Origin: Chitinophaga oryziterrae
GTDB taxonomy: Bacteria; Bacteroidota; Bacteroidia; Chitinophagales; Chitinophagaceae
Length of the DNA stretch: 64,000 bases
Direction of reading: 5' to 3'
Assembly: GCF_009758125.1 (NCBI RefSeq)
Contig: NZ_WRXO01000005.1
Span: 1-64,000 of the forward strand
The position numbers and the translations under genes were made by a program. This document shows positions 51,222-61,380 of this stretch, piece by piece. Under the pieces are notes generated by a model that was given only the letters and a program-made list of their open reading frames with translations, was not told the DNA's origin and searched no databases. Positions within the stretch are counted from its first letter, which is position 1, and each line of letters starts with the position of its first letter.

Positions 51222-51602
51222 CTATTTCTTCTTTTTATAAGTGACCTCTACCACAGCAACTCCCGTACTTAACATACCAATCTTTTTAGCTGCTTTTTTA
51301 GATAAGTCTATTACTCTGCCTTCGGCAGAAGGACCTCTGTCAGTAATTCTCACTTTTACGGAACGACCATTGGCTATATTCGTGACCTTAACTTTTGTAC
51401 CGAAAGGTAAAGTACGATGTGCCGCAGTCAGACTATTCTGATGAAATATTGACCCACTGGCCGTACGATGTCCTTCAAACTTATCAGCATAATAAGATGC
51501 CTTTCCATTTTCCGTAATCTTCCTGCTACAGGAAGTCAGAAACATGAGAGTGCATAATAGTACAATCAGACTGCGCGAATATTGTATAGTTCTCATAGGC
51601 AT
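51222..51602 (-). CDS. rlpA: RlpA-like lipoprotein (septal ring lytic transglycosylase family)
   Basis: 126 residues. Lipobox LTSC with Cys at about residue 25 after a hydrophobic segment. The double-psi beta-barrel shows GKASYYADKFEGHRTASGSI, AAHRTLPFGTKVKVTNIANG, RSVKVRITDRGPSAEGRVID with the catalytic Asp in I-T-D-R-G-P, and LSKKAAKKIGMLSTG. RlpA cleaves peptide-free glycan at the septum. There is no C-terminal SPOR domain, as in many Bacteroidota forms. Confidence 0.9.
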   Translation of the reverse strand: MPMRTIQYSRSLIVLLCTLMFLTSCSRKITENGKASYYADKFEGHRTASGSIFHQNSLTAAHRTLPFGTKVKVTNIANGRSVKVRITDRGPSAEGRVIDLSKKAAKKIGMLSTGVAVVEVTYKKKK

Positions 51603-51643
51603 AAATTATAGCGGGGGATATGCCCCCAAGATAAAATAGTTTT

Positions 51644-53941
51644 TTAAAACGGATATCCTATCGCTATGTTCAATATTAGATTTTCCTTACGCCAGTCGGG
51701 ATCGCCAAATTTTACATCTTTAATTACCCATCGCTCATCCTGTGGTAACCAGGGCTTACGAAGAGGGAATGCAATATCCAGTCGTACTACGATAATAGAA
51801 GCATCTACACGTAAACCGGCACCGGCATCCACCGCTATCTGTGAACCAAAGGAGCCTGCGTTAAATTGACTTCCGGGTTTTTCTGGTACGATGCCTTTGA
51901 GCCAGATATTACCGGCATCCAGAAATAAAGCGGCATTAAATATGCCAGTCAGATGCGCACGTAATTCAGAGTTATATTCCAGTTTGATATCACCTGCTTC
52001 ATTGGCCAGGTACTGGCTGGAAGTATCTCTGTAAGATCCGGGACCCAGTGTTCTGGCCCTGAAACCACGCAAACTACTACTACCTCCTATAAAGTATTGT
52101 TTTACAAAGGGTAATGTACTGGAATTGCCATAGGGCAGACCATAACCCGCATAAATACGGTTTACCCATGTAAGCTTCCTGTTTAATTTCCAGTAATGTC
52201 TTGCGTCTACAGTCAAACGAACAAACTGCGCAAAAGGAATGCCCAGAATATTTTTCGTACTGTCTCCTTTGGGAACAATCAAACCGGCAATGTTACCGGA
52301 ATAGTCCAGATCCCCATTGATATAAAAACTATGGATGCGGTTGGCAGATTGATTGTTGAAAGTAACATTGTAATTACCTCCCAGGATAAATTGCTTTTCA
52401 ATTGCAGTACGTTGACTGGGATCGTATTTCAGGATGCTGTCATATCCGGGTGTTGTTTTAGTAGGTAATACATAAGTGATAGAGAATGGCGACCACTTAT
52501 GTTCCAGGAATTCTGTCTTACGCCAGATGTACTGGAAATTGAAAGAATAGGCGTTCAGATTATATAACTGGCTGCGGCTATACAATTCATAACTCAGGCT
52601 GATACGGGTGCGGGGTACATAGGGTGTGCGCACGTTCAATCCTTTGAATATCGGTTGCCAGAAACGGGGAATGGTTACCGCTGCTTCCGTCTTGAAGTTA
52701 TAGGAATTACCTCCCGTTTGTACGGAAGAGGCCTTCCCTCCTACCTGCCATTCCAATCCACCGGAGACAGAGAGTTCCAGCAGATTGGCGCCATGCAGCC
52801 AGTTACGGTTACGGGCTGTGACTTTTACTTCTGATCCTACAAAGTTGTTGGATTTTGAAGTGCCTCTCAACTCAGCCTGCAGGCTGCGCCTGGGATAAGG
52901 CGTGAGAAAGAAACTGGCATTTAAAAGAGAGCTATCCCCTCTTACCGGCCGGAATGTTCCTTTTACAAATTTGAATGTTCCAAGGTCTGTTAAACGATGC
53001 AGTGTAATATTATGAGAACTCAGGCGGTAAAGACTATCCGGTTTCAGGAATATAGAACGGTCAAACACGCCGGGCCTGAATTTATTAGTAGTATCTATGA
53101 TACGCAGGCGGTTATAAATAATCGGAGTACCAGATCTGGAAAGGGAATCATTATCCAGGGAATAATTAGGGTACACCGTAATGTTTTTCATGTGGTATTT
53201 CTTCTTTGCCGGAGCAGGTGTTTCGGGTTTGACAGTTACAAACAGATCAACCATTCCGTTATTGGTACTGTCTACTTCTACCAGCAGATAGTCCGGTGTG
53301 AAATAATAGTACCCCTGTTCCTTCAGGATATTATGAATGCGGTTACGTTCTGCTTTGATACTATCCAGTCTGTACGGACGGTTCAGTTTCAGGGAAGATC
53401 CTGTTTGGGCAGCAGCGATAGCCTTACCAAGTATACTACTATCAGTTACGTACGTCACACTTTTTATGCGGTAACGAAGATTAGGAGTAGCGGTGTAAAG
53501 GATGGAAGCTTTTTTCCTGCCCCTGTTTTTTATTTCTGAAGTAACCTGGGCCTGGAAGAACCCATTGTCTACCAGGTATTGTTCCAGGACGTTGGCCGTA
53601 TAATCTGGTTTGGCCTGACTTAATAAAACAGGTGCCTGTCCCCATTTATGTCTTAACAGGTAGTTAAGTCCTTTCCCTTTAGGTTCTTTTCCAAGATTAT
53701 AAAACCACAGGCGGAAAGGCAATCCCGCAAACTTCTTATTGGGTTTGGGTCTGGCGCTATTCTCCATTTGTTCACTAAGGGTACTGTAATCCCGGGGCTT
53801 TTTACCCTCCCATTTAATATTGGTACCGGTAAAAAGACGATCACCCTCGGGGACAGTCTTAGTAGTACTACAGGCACTGATGCAGACAATTGCAAGCAGG
53901 GGTAGCAACCGGGGTATAATATGCCAGTTTCCTCTAACCAT
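51644..53941 (-). CDS. tamL: TamL: Omp85-family outer-membrane lipoprotein
   Basis: 765 residues from ATG 53941 (MVRGNWHIIPRLLPLLAIVC). The in-frame ATG at 54031 lies inside tamB and is rejected. Signal peptide with lipobox ISAC (Cys at 24). POTRA domains (about 90-330: YLVDNGFFQAQVTSEIKNRG; LRYRIKSVTYVTDSSILGKA; HNILKEQGYYYFTPDYLLVE) precede a 16-strand barrel with FIGGSSSLRGFRARTLGPGS as the RGF loop-6 motif and VDAGAGLRVDASIIVVRLDI near the end. Being a lipoprotein is the mark of Bacteroidota TamL. With TamB it moves or inserts envelope proteins or lipids. It starts 1 nt after tamB. Confidence 0.93.
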   Translation of the reverse strand: MVRGNWHIIPRLLPLLAIVCISACSTTKTVPEGDRLFTGTNIKWEGKKPRDYSTLSEQMENSARPKPNKKFAGLPFRLWFYNLGKEPKGKGLNYLLRHKWGQAPVLLSQAKPDYTANVLEQYLVDNGFFQAQVTSEIKNRGRKKASILYTATPNLRYRIKSVTYVTDSSILGKAIAAAQTGSSLKLNRPYRLDSIKAERNRIHNILKEQGYYYFTPDYLLVEVDSTNNGMVDLFVTVKPETPAPAKKKYHMKNITVYPNYSLDNDSLSRSGTPIIYNRLRIIDTTNKFRPGVFDRSIFLKPDSLYRLSSHNITLHRLTDLGTFKFVKGTFRPVRGDSSLLNASFFLTPYPRRSLQAELRGTSKSNNFVGSEVKVTARNRNWLHGANLLELSVSGGLEWQVGGKASSVQTGGNSYNFKTEAAVTIPRFWQPIFKGLNVRTPYVPRTRISLSYELYSRSQLYNLNAYSFNFQYIWRKTEFLEHKWSPFSITYVLPTKTTPGYDSILKYDPSQRTAIEKQFILGGNYNVTFNNQSANRIHSFYINGDLDYSGNIAGLIVPKGDSTKNILGIPFAQFVRLTVDARHYWKLNRKLTWVNRIYAGYGLPYGNSSTLPFVKQYFIGGSSSLRGFRARTLGPGSYRDTSSQYLANEAGDIKLEYNSELRAHLTGIFNAALFLDAGNIWLKGIVPEKPGSQFNAGSFGSQIAVDAGAGLRVDASIIVVRLDIAFPLRKPWLPQDERWVIKDVKFGDPDWRKENLILNIAIGYPF

Positions 53942-53942
53942 T

Positions 53943-56900
53943 TTATTTCTTACTGTCGGGTTTTTTAGTTCGCAGCTTAGTCTGTGTTTTTTCTTTTTTC
54001 GCGCGTTGGAATATCTCACGGAAATTCTCATAATCCATGATCAGGGCAAATGCAACACCTGTTTCAACTACCTGACCTTCAATCACGGTGCTGTTATCAT
54101 TACGCTGATATACTCTTACACGGTACCTGCCATCTCTGGTCAGTTTGTATTCTACAGAAATATCTCCTACCAGTGTACTTGGGTTTGCCTGATTTTCTCC
54201 CTGCAGCATCACATTGGAACCAACAGAAACAGAAAGGCGATCATTGAACAGTTTTTTTGAAGCACCTACTTTCAGGTTGGTCGTTTCCTGCTGAGAACCG
54301 GTAGAGTAATCATCTTTGGATTCTACATCGAAGTTGAGATCGATACCCTTTATCAGGTTGCCGGCCAGGTTATTCATCTGCTGGGAGAGAATTTTACTTA
54401 CACTCTGTCTTGCCATGTTGCTTACACCAAAGTCTCCGCTGCCCTCTCCCGCCAGGGGATCTTCCGGAATGAAACTACCCATTATCAGTAATCCCATTAC
54501 CTGTTTATTCAGTTCGGAAGGGATCTGGTTGATTTGTTTCAGGCGATTATACACGCTTCCGCTAAAGGCGTTCTGATCCGCTTCCGGCATATCCAGTTCA
54601 AAGGAGATTTCCGGTTTCAGCAGAGAACCTTTGATTTTCAGGTATACATAGAAAGGCAGGCGCTGTTTATATTTATTACGTTCTGTTTCAGGGAGTGAGG
54701 ATAACTGGTCCTGTACCAGATCGGCTGCCGGAGCATTCACGGTATATTTGGCTGTGATGTCAAGATCGGCGCTGGTAGCATCTCCGCTGAAAATAATAGC
54801 ACTTCCTTTTTCTATAGAGAAACTGCGTTTGATCAGCTGGTTCAGCGACATTACATATTTACCTTCTGCTATTTCATAACGGCCGGTAAGGCTCAATTTA
54901 CTGCTGGGGTCCAGCGTAGCATTGAGGGTAGCCGTTCCTTTCGCTTCAACATAGTCGCCATTGATAGGATCAATGATAATCCTGATAGTAGATTCCGGGG
55001 TGATTTCCGCGGTACCAGAGAGGTTGAATCCTTTTAAACGGGGATTCTGGAATTTGGTGCTGTCTACTGCTTTAAGGAGAGAAGAGTCGATAGGATTCGA
55101 TTTATCCACAAAAACGATCACTCCTTCCCTGTTGGCAACGCCAGGTTCTTCACTTGGCAGCGTTACAGTGATACTGGATTTATCTTTGAGTTTTACATAA
55201 GCATCTACACGGGGCAGATCAAGATTGCCACGTATTTTGATACGGGTGTCAACAAAAGCAGGTCCGTAATATAATTGATCGGGATTTTGTTGTTCTCCCA
55301 GCACCATGAAGTTATCGGAATTGATATCCAGGTTGAAGTTAAAATTGGTGTAGTCTTTTGTATTAATGCGTCCATCGAGTATCAGCTCATTTTCCAGGCT
55401 GTCTGCAATTACGAACTTATTGAATTGCAGGCCTTTCTCGTCCAGCACAATGTTCTCATCCGGGAAAGTAAGCGGGGTCCCTATTTGTGTGATGGTACCG
55501 CCGGCATCATCAAAATGGAGATTACCCAGCACTTTTGGTTTGTCGGTAGTACCGGTGATGGTGAACTTACCATCTGCCGTACCATGCATACGGTTGACGC
55601 TACCAAACGTAAATGCTTCCATGGAAGACATATTAATACGGTTGATATCCACATTGGCATTGATAGTCGTATCGTAAGTACCGGCTACTTTCAGGTCATT
55701 GTCTTCTCCCGTAAGAGAGGCGGTTAATTTATACTGATTCGCAACGGGCGTTTCCACTTCAGCATTCAGGGTACCTAATTTAGAACCTCTGAAAACCAGA
55801 CTGTCTACTTTTATAGTACTTCTGATGAGAGGCGATTTATCAAGGTTGCTTACCAGCGCCTGTGCATTCATGTTACCATTTGCCAGTAAAGTGTCTGCTG
55901 CCAGTAAAGCCGTGATAGTAGACAGTTTAAAGTCTTTGATATTTGTCTGTATGGCAGGCAGTGTACTATTACTACTATCTGGCCGGGTCTGTAATTCTAT
56001 AGATTGTTCCTGGTAAGATATTTTAAGAGTGGCACTATCCGGAGAACCATTGTGGATATGTATGTGATTATCCTCTGCTACTTTCCATTGTTGCCTGTTC
56101 AGCATCAGATCTGGTTTCAGGGAAAGAGAAATGGCGTTGTCCGGCAGGAACTGCACGTAACCTCCCACCCTATATTTGGGTTTCCGTTTGATATCATCCA
56201 GGAAAAGGTCCCAGTCTACTTTGCCGCCGGAAGCCAGGGCATTCAACTGTGTATGGTACAGGGGAACTACTTTATGATGCAACTGTGCTAAAGAGAGGGT
56301 CGCTTTCAGGGCCGTATCCACGACACTGGCATTCATGGTAAGACTATCCAGTTGCAGGGAGTCGTATGTTAATTTGGGTAAGGCGGCATTCAGTACCAGC
56401 AAACTGCTGTCTGTGTTAATGCGGCCGTCCATAATAAGCGGTTTTTCCATCCGCAGACCGGGCATCATGCCTTTAAGGCTGCGAGGCCAGATTAATTCAG
56501 CGTTCCATTGGAGTATTTGTCCTGATGGAAGTCGTACCAGTTTCGCACTATCATAAGGTTGCAGCGGTCTGTTGATCAACTGGGCGAAGGCAGCACCGAC
56601 TTTCGTATAATCTATTGAACCATTTGCATTTATAAAACCAAAAGGACCGGTCAATGAGAGGTATTGTTTATCCTGATAATGTGCTGTCAGGGCAACAGTA
56701 TCTATCGTGTAAACCTGGTCCAATGTGGCTATCTGCCAGCCATCGAGGAAAGCATTCCCTTCTAAGCGGCGGGGCTCCAGGCTGCTGAAGTCCGCATCCA
56801 GGTTACCTTTCAGTTGCAAAGGCTGGGAGTACATATGTATGGCGAACAGGTCTGCTTTATCCAGTTGCAGCTTAGCCTGTAAAGATTGCAGGGAGGTATC

Positions 56901-58994
56901 GTTGAGTGTTCCATCTACATTAAATACCATTGTAATACTGGTATCCTTACTTTCTCCTTCTGCGTGTAGTTGTTGTTTATCGATATTTGCTTTTGCAGCT
57001 ATATCGTGATAGGTATATCCTTTGTAAGTAGCATCACTTAAATGTACAGAGGCATTAGCGATCATACCAGGGAAAGAATACCCCTGCCCGCTGGCAGACA
57101 TGTTTCCACTTACCCATCCAAAGGTGGTATCATACAATAATATGCCGGGGTGTATGTGGAAGGAAGACAGATTTATATCATAACGGCTGCGGATACTGTC
57201 TGTAATATTTACAAGATGAGCGGTGAGGTTTGCATTGGCAGAACTGCTTTTCAGCTGTAGAGCTGTTGTCATATCCTGCATGCCCCCCAGGAAACTACCG
57301 GTAATCAGTAATGATTCCGGCAAGCGGGGTGTATCCGGTAAAGTATTGGCAGGTAACCAGGAACGCAGTGCTTTGTTGCCTGATAAAATATAGATATCGG
57401 ACAGGTTGGCGTAGAGATGATCTGCATCTGTTACGTGTTGTACTTCTCCATGTGCCTGAATGCGGTTTCCTTTGTTATCAGCAATACGCAGTGTTTCGAT
57501 GATCAGTTTGCCAAGAGAGCCTTTCAGTACAGCAGTTAACTGGATTTCTTTGTCCCAGAGAGGCTTCATGAATTTGTTCTGACGGGCATCCGGCACAAAG
57601 GGTAGCCATTCTGCCAGGGTAATGTAGGAAGAGTCCATGTTGGCACGGAGCTGCAACAGTTCCATGTTGTAGGACAAAGTAGACCATGAAGGAACATTCA
57701 CTGCAATCTGTTTCCTGAGCAGGCTTTTGTTTGTTTGCAGCAAAAGGTTTTGTAAGGAAAGGTATTGAGGTGTGAATATTACATTAAAATGGGCCTGTTT
57801 GATAGCAAATCCGGAACGGTCTGTCATTGACAGTTTATGCAGGATAGCGCTGATCGTATCGGGTTTGTAAAGAATATTGCTGATATGTGTATTGAAGTCG
57901 CTGAGTAAAAGGTGGTTATAATCAGGATCACTGCCAGCGCCCCGTTTGGCAGGAGCGGTATTATTATCGAATTTAACGTTTACATGTTCCAGTTCCGCTT
58001 TGGTCGCCAGTACCTGCCAGGTATCAGGTGTACTATCTGTTGGAACCGGTTTGGAGGTATCGCGGGCTGTGGATAGAGAGAATATCCCGGTGGTGTTGCT
58101 GATCTGTAACCCTCCTATCAGTACACGGGTAGAATCCTGATCTATGCTGGAATTAAGGAGTTCCAGTTTTCCTATTCTCCAGGCGGTGGAGATGCCGTTT
58201 CCTTCATCGGCATACAGGAAAGAGCTATTCCGGATATCTAATTTCTTAAGGAGAAGATGAAATGCAGTGCTGCCGGTATCTATTGGTGGTGGCGCAGCGC
58301 TGGTCAATTGTTTAGGTCTGTATTCCTGTTTGAAGAAGCCTTTTAGTCCGTCTAATTTTATACCGCGGAAAGCATAGAGCCCATCATCGAGTAATAATTC
58401 ATCCGGATCTACGTGGAGTTCCTGCCAGGTGATTACGGCGTTCATTCCATCCCGGGCATCTATATATCTTACACGTACCTGTTTAAGTGTAACGTCTTTA
58501 ATATCAAACTGAATGGTAGTGCCGGTTTTGGTAGAAACAGTATCCGGAATACTGTCTTTACTTACAAATGCATCGATTATAAACTGGTAATTGAAAACTG
58601 AATCCTGGGGATGGCGATATACATTTACAAGTAAGGTATCCCATTGCAGGTGGTTGATCTGTAGCTCATTGTTGAGAATTGCCAACAAGTTGTACCGTAC
58701 TTTCAGGGACCCGGAATATAAAAGAGCCTGAGAACTGGTATCTGCGACGAATACATTCCGTAATTCCAGGTATTGCCAGCCTCTTATGCGCAGATAGCCG
58801 ATCTTCACACGGGTGTGTAGTTTCTTTTGCAGGTAAGACTCCCCTTGTCTGCGTATATAATCCTGAACAGATTCCAGCTGTAAAAGCAATACAGCCATAA
58901 CTGGTAATAATAACAGGACCAAAACTGTCCATAAAACCCATCGCCACCAGGGGCGTCGGTGATGCTGTTGCTCTTGAGTTGATGGTACCGTCAC
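53943..58994 (-). CDS. tamB: TamB-family envelope translocation/lipid-transfer protein
   Basis: 1683 residues. N-terminal inner-membrane helix (WWRWVLWTVLVLLLLPVMAV) followed by a very long beta-helical body of AsmA/TamB type, e.g. LRIRGWQYLELRNVFVADTS and IQFDIKDVTLKQVRVRYIDA, and the C-terminal DUF490 domain (about 1230-1650) with NPIDSSLLKAVDSTKFQNPR, GDYVEAKGTATLNATLDPSS and YEIAEGKYVMSLNQLIKRSF. The protein spans the periplasm as a hydrophobic groove; relatives move phospholipid between membranes. Operon with tamL, 1 nt apart. Confidence 0.93.
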   Translation of the reverse strand: MTVPSTQEQQHHRRPWWRWVLWTVLVLLLLPVMAVLLLQLESVQDYIRRQGESYLQKKLHTRVKIGYLRIRGWQYLELRNVFVADTSSQALLYSGSLKVRYNLLAILNNELQINHLQWDTLLVNVYRHPQDSVFNYQFIIDAFVSKDSIPDTVSTKTGTTIQFDIKDVTLKQVRVRYIDARDGMNAVITWQELHVDPDELLLDDGLYAFRGIKLDGLKGFFKQEYRPKQLTSAAPPPIDTGSTAFHLLLKKLDIRNSSFLYADEGNGISTAWRIGKLELLNSSIDQDSTRVLIGGLQISNTTGIFSLSTARDTSKPVPTDSTPDTWQVLATKAELEHVNVKFDNNTAPAKRGAGSDPDYNHLLLSDFNTHISNILYKPDTISAILHKLSMTDRSGFAIKQAHFNVIFTPQYLSLQNLLLQTNKSLLRKQIAVNVPSWSTLSYNMELLQLRANMDSSYITLAEWLPFVPDARQNKFMKPLWDKEIQLTAVLKGSLGKLIIETLRIADNKGNRIQAHGEVQHVTDADHLYANLSDIYILSGNKALRSWLPANTLPDTPRLPESLLITGSFLGGMQDMTTALQLKSSSANANLTAHLVNITDSIRSRYDINLSSFHIHPGILLYDTTFGWVSGNMSASGQGYSFPGMIANASVHLSDATYKGYTYHDIAAKANIDKQQLHAEGESKDTSITMVFNVDGTLNDTSLQSLQAKLQLDKADLFAIHMYSQPLQLKGNLDADFSSLEPRRLEGNAFLDGWQIATLDQVYTIDTVALTAHYQDKQYLSLTGPFGFINANGSIDYTKVGAAFAQLINRPLQPYDSAKLVRLPSGQILQWNAELIWPRSLKGMMPGLRMEKPLIMDGRINTDSSLLVLNAALPKLTYDSLQLDSLTMNASVVDTALKATLSLAQLHHKVVPLYHTQLNALASGGKVDWDLFLDDIKRKPKYRVGGYVQFLPDNAISLSLKPDLMLNRQQWKVAEDNHIHIHNGSPDSATLKISYQEQSIELQTRPDSSNSTLPAIQTNIKDFKLSTITALLAADTLLANGNMNAQALVSNLDKSPLIRSTIKVDSLVFRGSKLGTLNAEVETPVANQYKLTASLTGEDNDLKVAGTYDTTINANVDINRINMSSMEAFTFGSVNRMHGTADGKFTITGTTDKPKVLGNLHFDDAGGTITQIGTPLTFPDENIVLDEKGLQFNKFVIADSLENELILDGRINTKDYTNFNFNLDINSDNFMVLGEQQNPDQLYYGPAFVDTRIKIRGNLDLPRVDAYVKLKDKSSITVTLPSEEPGVANREGVIVFVDKSNPIDSSLLKAVDSTKFQNPRLKGFNLSGTAEITPESTIRIIIDPINGDYVEAKGTATLNATLDPSSKLSLTGRYEIAEGKYVMSLNQLIKRSFSIEKGSAIIFSGDATSADLDITAKYTVNAPAADLVQDQLSSLPETERNKYKQRLPFYVYLKIKGSLLKPEISFELDMPEADQNAFSGSVYNRLKQINQIPSELNKQVMGLLIMGSFIPEDPLAGEGSGDFGVSNMARQSVSKILSQQMNNLAGNLIKGIDLNFDVESKDDYSTGSQQETTNLKVGASKKLFNDRLSVSVGSNVMLQGENQANPSTLVGDISVEYKLTRDGRYRVRVYQRNDNSTVIEGQVVETGVAFALIMDYENFREIFQRAKKEKTQTKLRTKKPDSKK

Positions 58995-59129
58995 TATGAA
59001 ATAGTTACTTACAGTAATTTACTGGATTAAAACATATCAGGGTGTTCGTTGTTCGAACTCTGTAAGTAAACAAAATTTGTACCCGCAAACGGGAATCAGT
59101 AAAAAAGAGGGTGTAAATGCGCAATTATA

Positions 59130-59741
59130 TTACCAGACAGGGTTATTTCTTTGGTTGAATTTCTCGATGTAATAAATCAACTTTTCCTTGTTCTTCGGGT
59201 CTTCGTTAAATTCTCTTAACAGGGCAGTATCCTGGGGAAGGATGTACCTGCGGAGATTGAAAAACGTGAGATCGTAGACATCTCCCGTAACTATATTCAA
59301 TACCTTCCTGCTAATGGTGGCCGGAGGGGTATTATTAAAGATGATCCCTTCTGTGGCACGGTTTGCCGGGGCAGAAGTAATAGCGTGTACCTGGTACAGG
59401 CAGTAATATCCTATTTCATCGAATTTATTAAGACCATTATCCCGGATATATGCAGCAGTTCCATCACTATATCCCCAGAAATTTTTCACTTTATGTTCAT
59501 GACCGGCGGAATCCAGTAGCATTAACTGGTTGCGGGAAGCCAGCAGGTAGATCTGGGCAGCCGGGGTTTTATCCTTTACTACCAGTTTACCATTTTCTGA
59601 TGGCTGATTGGAGCGGAATTCCCTGAAGCTTTTGTAGATACCCTTTTTTAATTGATGAGTATCATATATAGAAGTATCCTGTGCAAAAGATGACAGGAAA
59701 AGTCCGGAGAACAGCGCTGTAGAAAGTAAAAACCGCATCAT
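59130..59741 (-). CDS. Secreted hypothetical protein
   Basis: 203 residues. A signal peptide (FLLSTALFSGLFLSSFAQ, cut before DTSIYD). The mature domain KKGIYKSFREFRSNQPSENG, LDSAGHEHKVKNFWGYSDGT AAYIRD and TGDVYDLTFFNLRRYILPQD recalls unnamed periplasmic proteins of Bacteroidota; no motif known. Single gene downstream of gltD in the opposite functional context but the same direction. Confidence 0.65.
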   Translation of the reverse strand: MMRFLLSTALFSGLFLSSFAQDTSIYDTHQLKKGIYKSFREFRSNQPSENGKLVVKDKTPAAQIYLLASRNQLMLLDSAGHEHKVKNFWGYSDGTAAYIRDNGLNKFDEIGYYCLYQVHAITSAPANRATEGIIFNNTPPATISRKVLNIVTGDVYDLTFFNLRRYILPQDTALLREFNEDPKNKEKLIYYIEKFNQRNNPVW

Positions 59742-59785
59742 AAGGATGCAAAAGTAAGATATGTTTATTTAGCGGGAATGATAAA

Positions 59786-59812
59786 AGCAAAAGGCCGGGT
59801 AAAGACCCGGCC
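59786..59812 (-). terminator. gltBD terminator
   Basis: GGCCGGGT and ACCCGGCC (59793-59812) around 4 nt; read leftward it is followed by TTTTGCTTTT. Ends the gltB-gltD operon. Confidence 0.85.
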
Positions 59813-59879
59813 CGGCTGAAGGTTACAACAAAATCTAAACCTGCTTATGAGAAATTTTAATCAAAGCATTCAAATTAAT

Positions 59880-61355
59880 TTATACAGCGAGCGCCTGTAA
59901 AGAATGATCTTTACTTTCCAGCTGTGAGCTACCCATCAGGAACTCATCAACTTTTCTTGCACATTCTCTTCCCTCGCTGATTGCCCATACTACCAGGGAT
60001 TGTCCCCGACGCATATCGCCGGCAGCAAACACCTTGGGTATAGAAGTCTGGAACGCTTTTTCTCCTGCCTTCACATTTCCTCTTTCATCTTTCTCTACAC
60101 CCAACTCATCCAGCATGCCGGTGTGTTGAGGGTGTACAAAGCCCATCGCCAGGAAAGCAAGTTCACAGGGTAATTCCTGTTCCGTTCCGGGAACCTCTTT
60201 GAAACCGCCTGGACGACCATCTGGTCCCAGTGTCCATTCGAGATTCACTATTTTTAATCCTTTCAGATTACCATTTTCATCTCCTGTAAATTCCTTGGTA
60301 CCAATAGCCCAATGACGAGCAGCGCCTTCTTCGTGGGAAGAAGATGTTTTCAACACCATAGGATAAGTTGGCCATGGCATATAAGGAGTACGTTCTCCCG
60401 GTGGTTTTGGCAACAATTCCAGTTGTGAAATACTTATTGCACCATGACGGTTGGAAGTACCTACACAGTCTGAACCCGTATCACCACCTCCAATTACTAC
60501 CACATTCTTACCGGTGGCCAATATGTCTGATCCGGAAACAGGACGGCCGCTCACGCGTTTGTTCTGTTGTTTCAGGAAGTCCATCGCATAATGTACACCT
60601 TTGAAATGACGGCCGGGAATATCCAGATCGCGTGGGATGGTAGAACCACCAGCCAGCACGATGGCATTGTATTCACGCAGAAGGTCGTTCACACTTACAT
60701 TCACGCCAACGTTCGCATTACACTGGAATACCACACCTTCATCTTCCATCAGTTTCACGCGACGGTCGATTACCCATTTTTCCAGTTTGAAATCCGGGAT
60801 ACCATAGCGAAGTAATCCGCCCGGAGCATCATCCCTTTCAAACACGGTTACCTGGTGTCCGGCATAATTCAGTTGTGCAGCGGCTGCCATTCCCGCAGGA
60901 CCAGAGCCGATCACTGCTACTTTTTTACCGGAACGTACGCGTGGCGATTTAGGCTGTACCAGCCCTTTATCGAAAGCGATCTCAATAATATGACGTTCAA
61001 TTTCTTCGATAGCAACAGGAGGCTGATTGATACCCAGTACACAGGCACTTTCACATGGAGCCGGACAGATACGACCGGTAAACTCCGGGAAGTTATTGGT
61101 ACTGCTTAATATATTATACGCTTCCTGCCAGTCTTTATGATATACCGCGTCATTAAATTCCGGGATCACATTACCCAGCGGGCAACCGCTATGGCAAAAT
61201 GGAACGCCACAATTCATACAGCGCGCAGACTGCTGATTCAGTTTAGTATCTGAATATTTTTCGATGAACTCATTATAATTCTGGACTCTTTCCTGAGGAG
61301 CCACTTTAGATGGCAGCTCTCTTGTAAATTCCAGGAATCCTGTTGGTTTGCCCAT
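59880..61355 (-). CDS. gltD: Glutamate synthase small subunit
   Basis: 491 residues, full length. It passes electrons from NADPH to the large subunit. N-terminal Fe-S part: QSARCMNCGVPFCHSGCPLG and GRICPAPCESACVLGINQPP carry eight Cys for two [4Fe-4S] clusters. FAD motif KVAVIGSGPAGMAAAAQLNY (about 147-166) and NADPH motif NVVVIGGGDTGSDCVGTSNR follow. The end (VFAAGDMRRGQSLVVWAISE) is typical. It lies 25 nt after gltB in one operon. Confidence 0.96.
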   Translation of the reverse strand: MGKPTGFLEFTRELPSKVAPQERVQNYNEFIEKYSDTKLNQQSARCMNCGVPFCHSGCPLGNVIPEFNDAVYHKDWQEAYNILSSTNNFPEFTGRICPAPCESACVLGINQPPVAIEEIERHIIEIAFDKGLVQPKSPRVRSGKKVAVIGSGPAGMAAAAQLNYAGHQVTVFERDDAPGGLLRYGIPDFKLEKWVIDRRVKLMEDEGVVFQCNANVGVNVSVNDLLREYNAIVLAGGSTIPRDLDIPGRHFKGVHYAMDFLKQQNKRVSGRPVSGSDILATGKNVVVIGGGDTGSDCVGTSNRHGAISISQLELLPKPPGERTPYMPWPTYPMVLKTSSSHEEGAARHWAIGTKEFTGDENGNLKGLKIVNLEWTLGPDGRPGGFKEVPGTEQELPCELAFLAMGFVHPQHTGMLDELGVEKDERGNVKAGEKAFQTSIPKVFAAGDMRRGQSLVVWAISEGRECARKVDEFLMGSSQLESKDHSLQALAV

Positions 61356-61380
61356 TTCTCTTTTCGTTAGAATGTTAGTA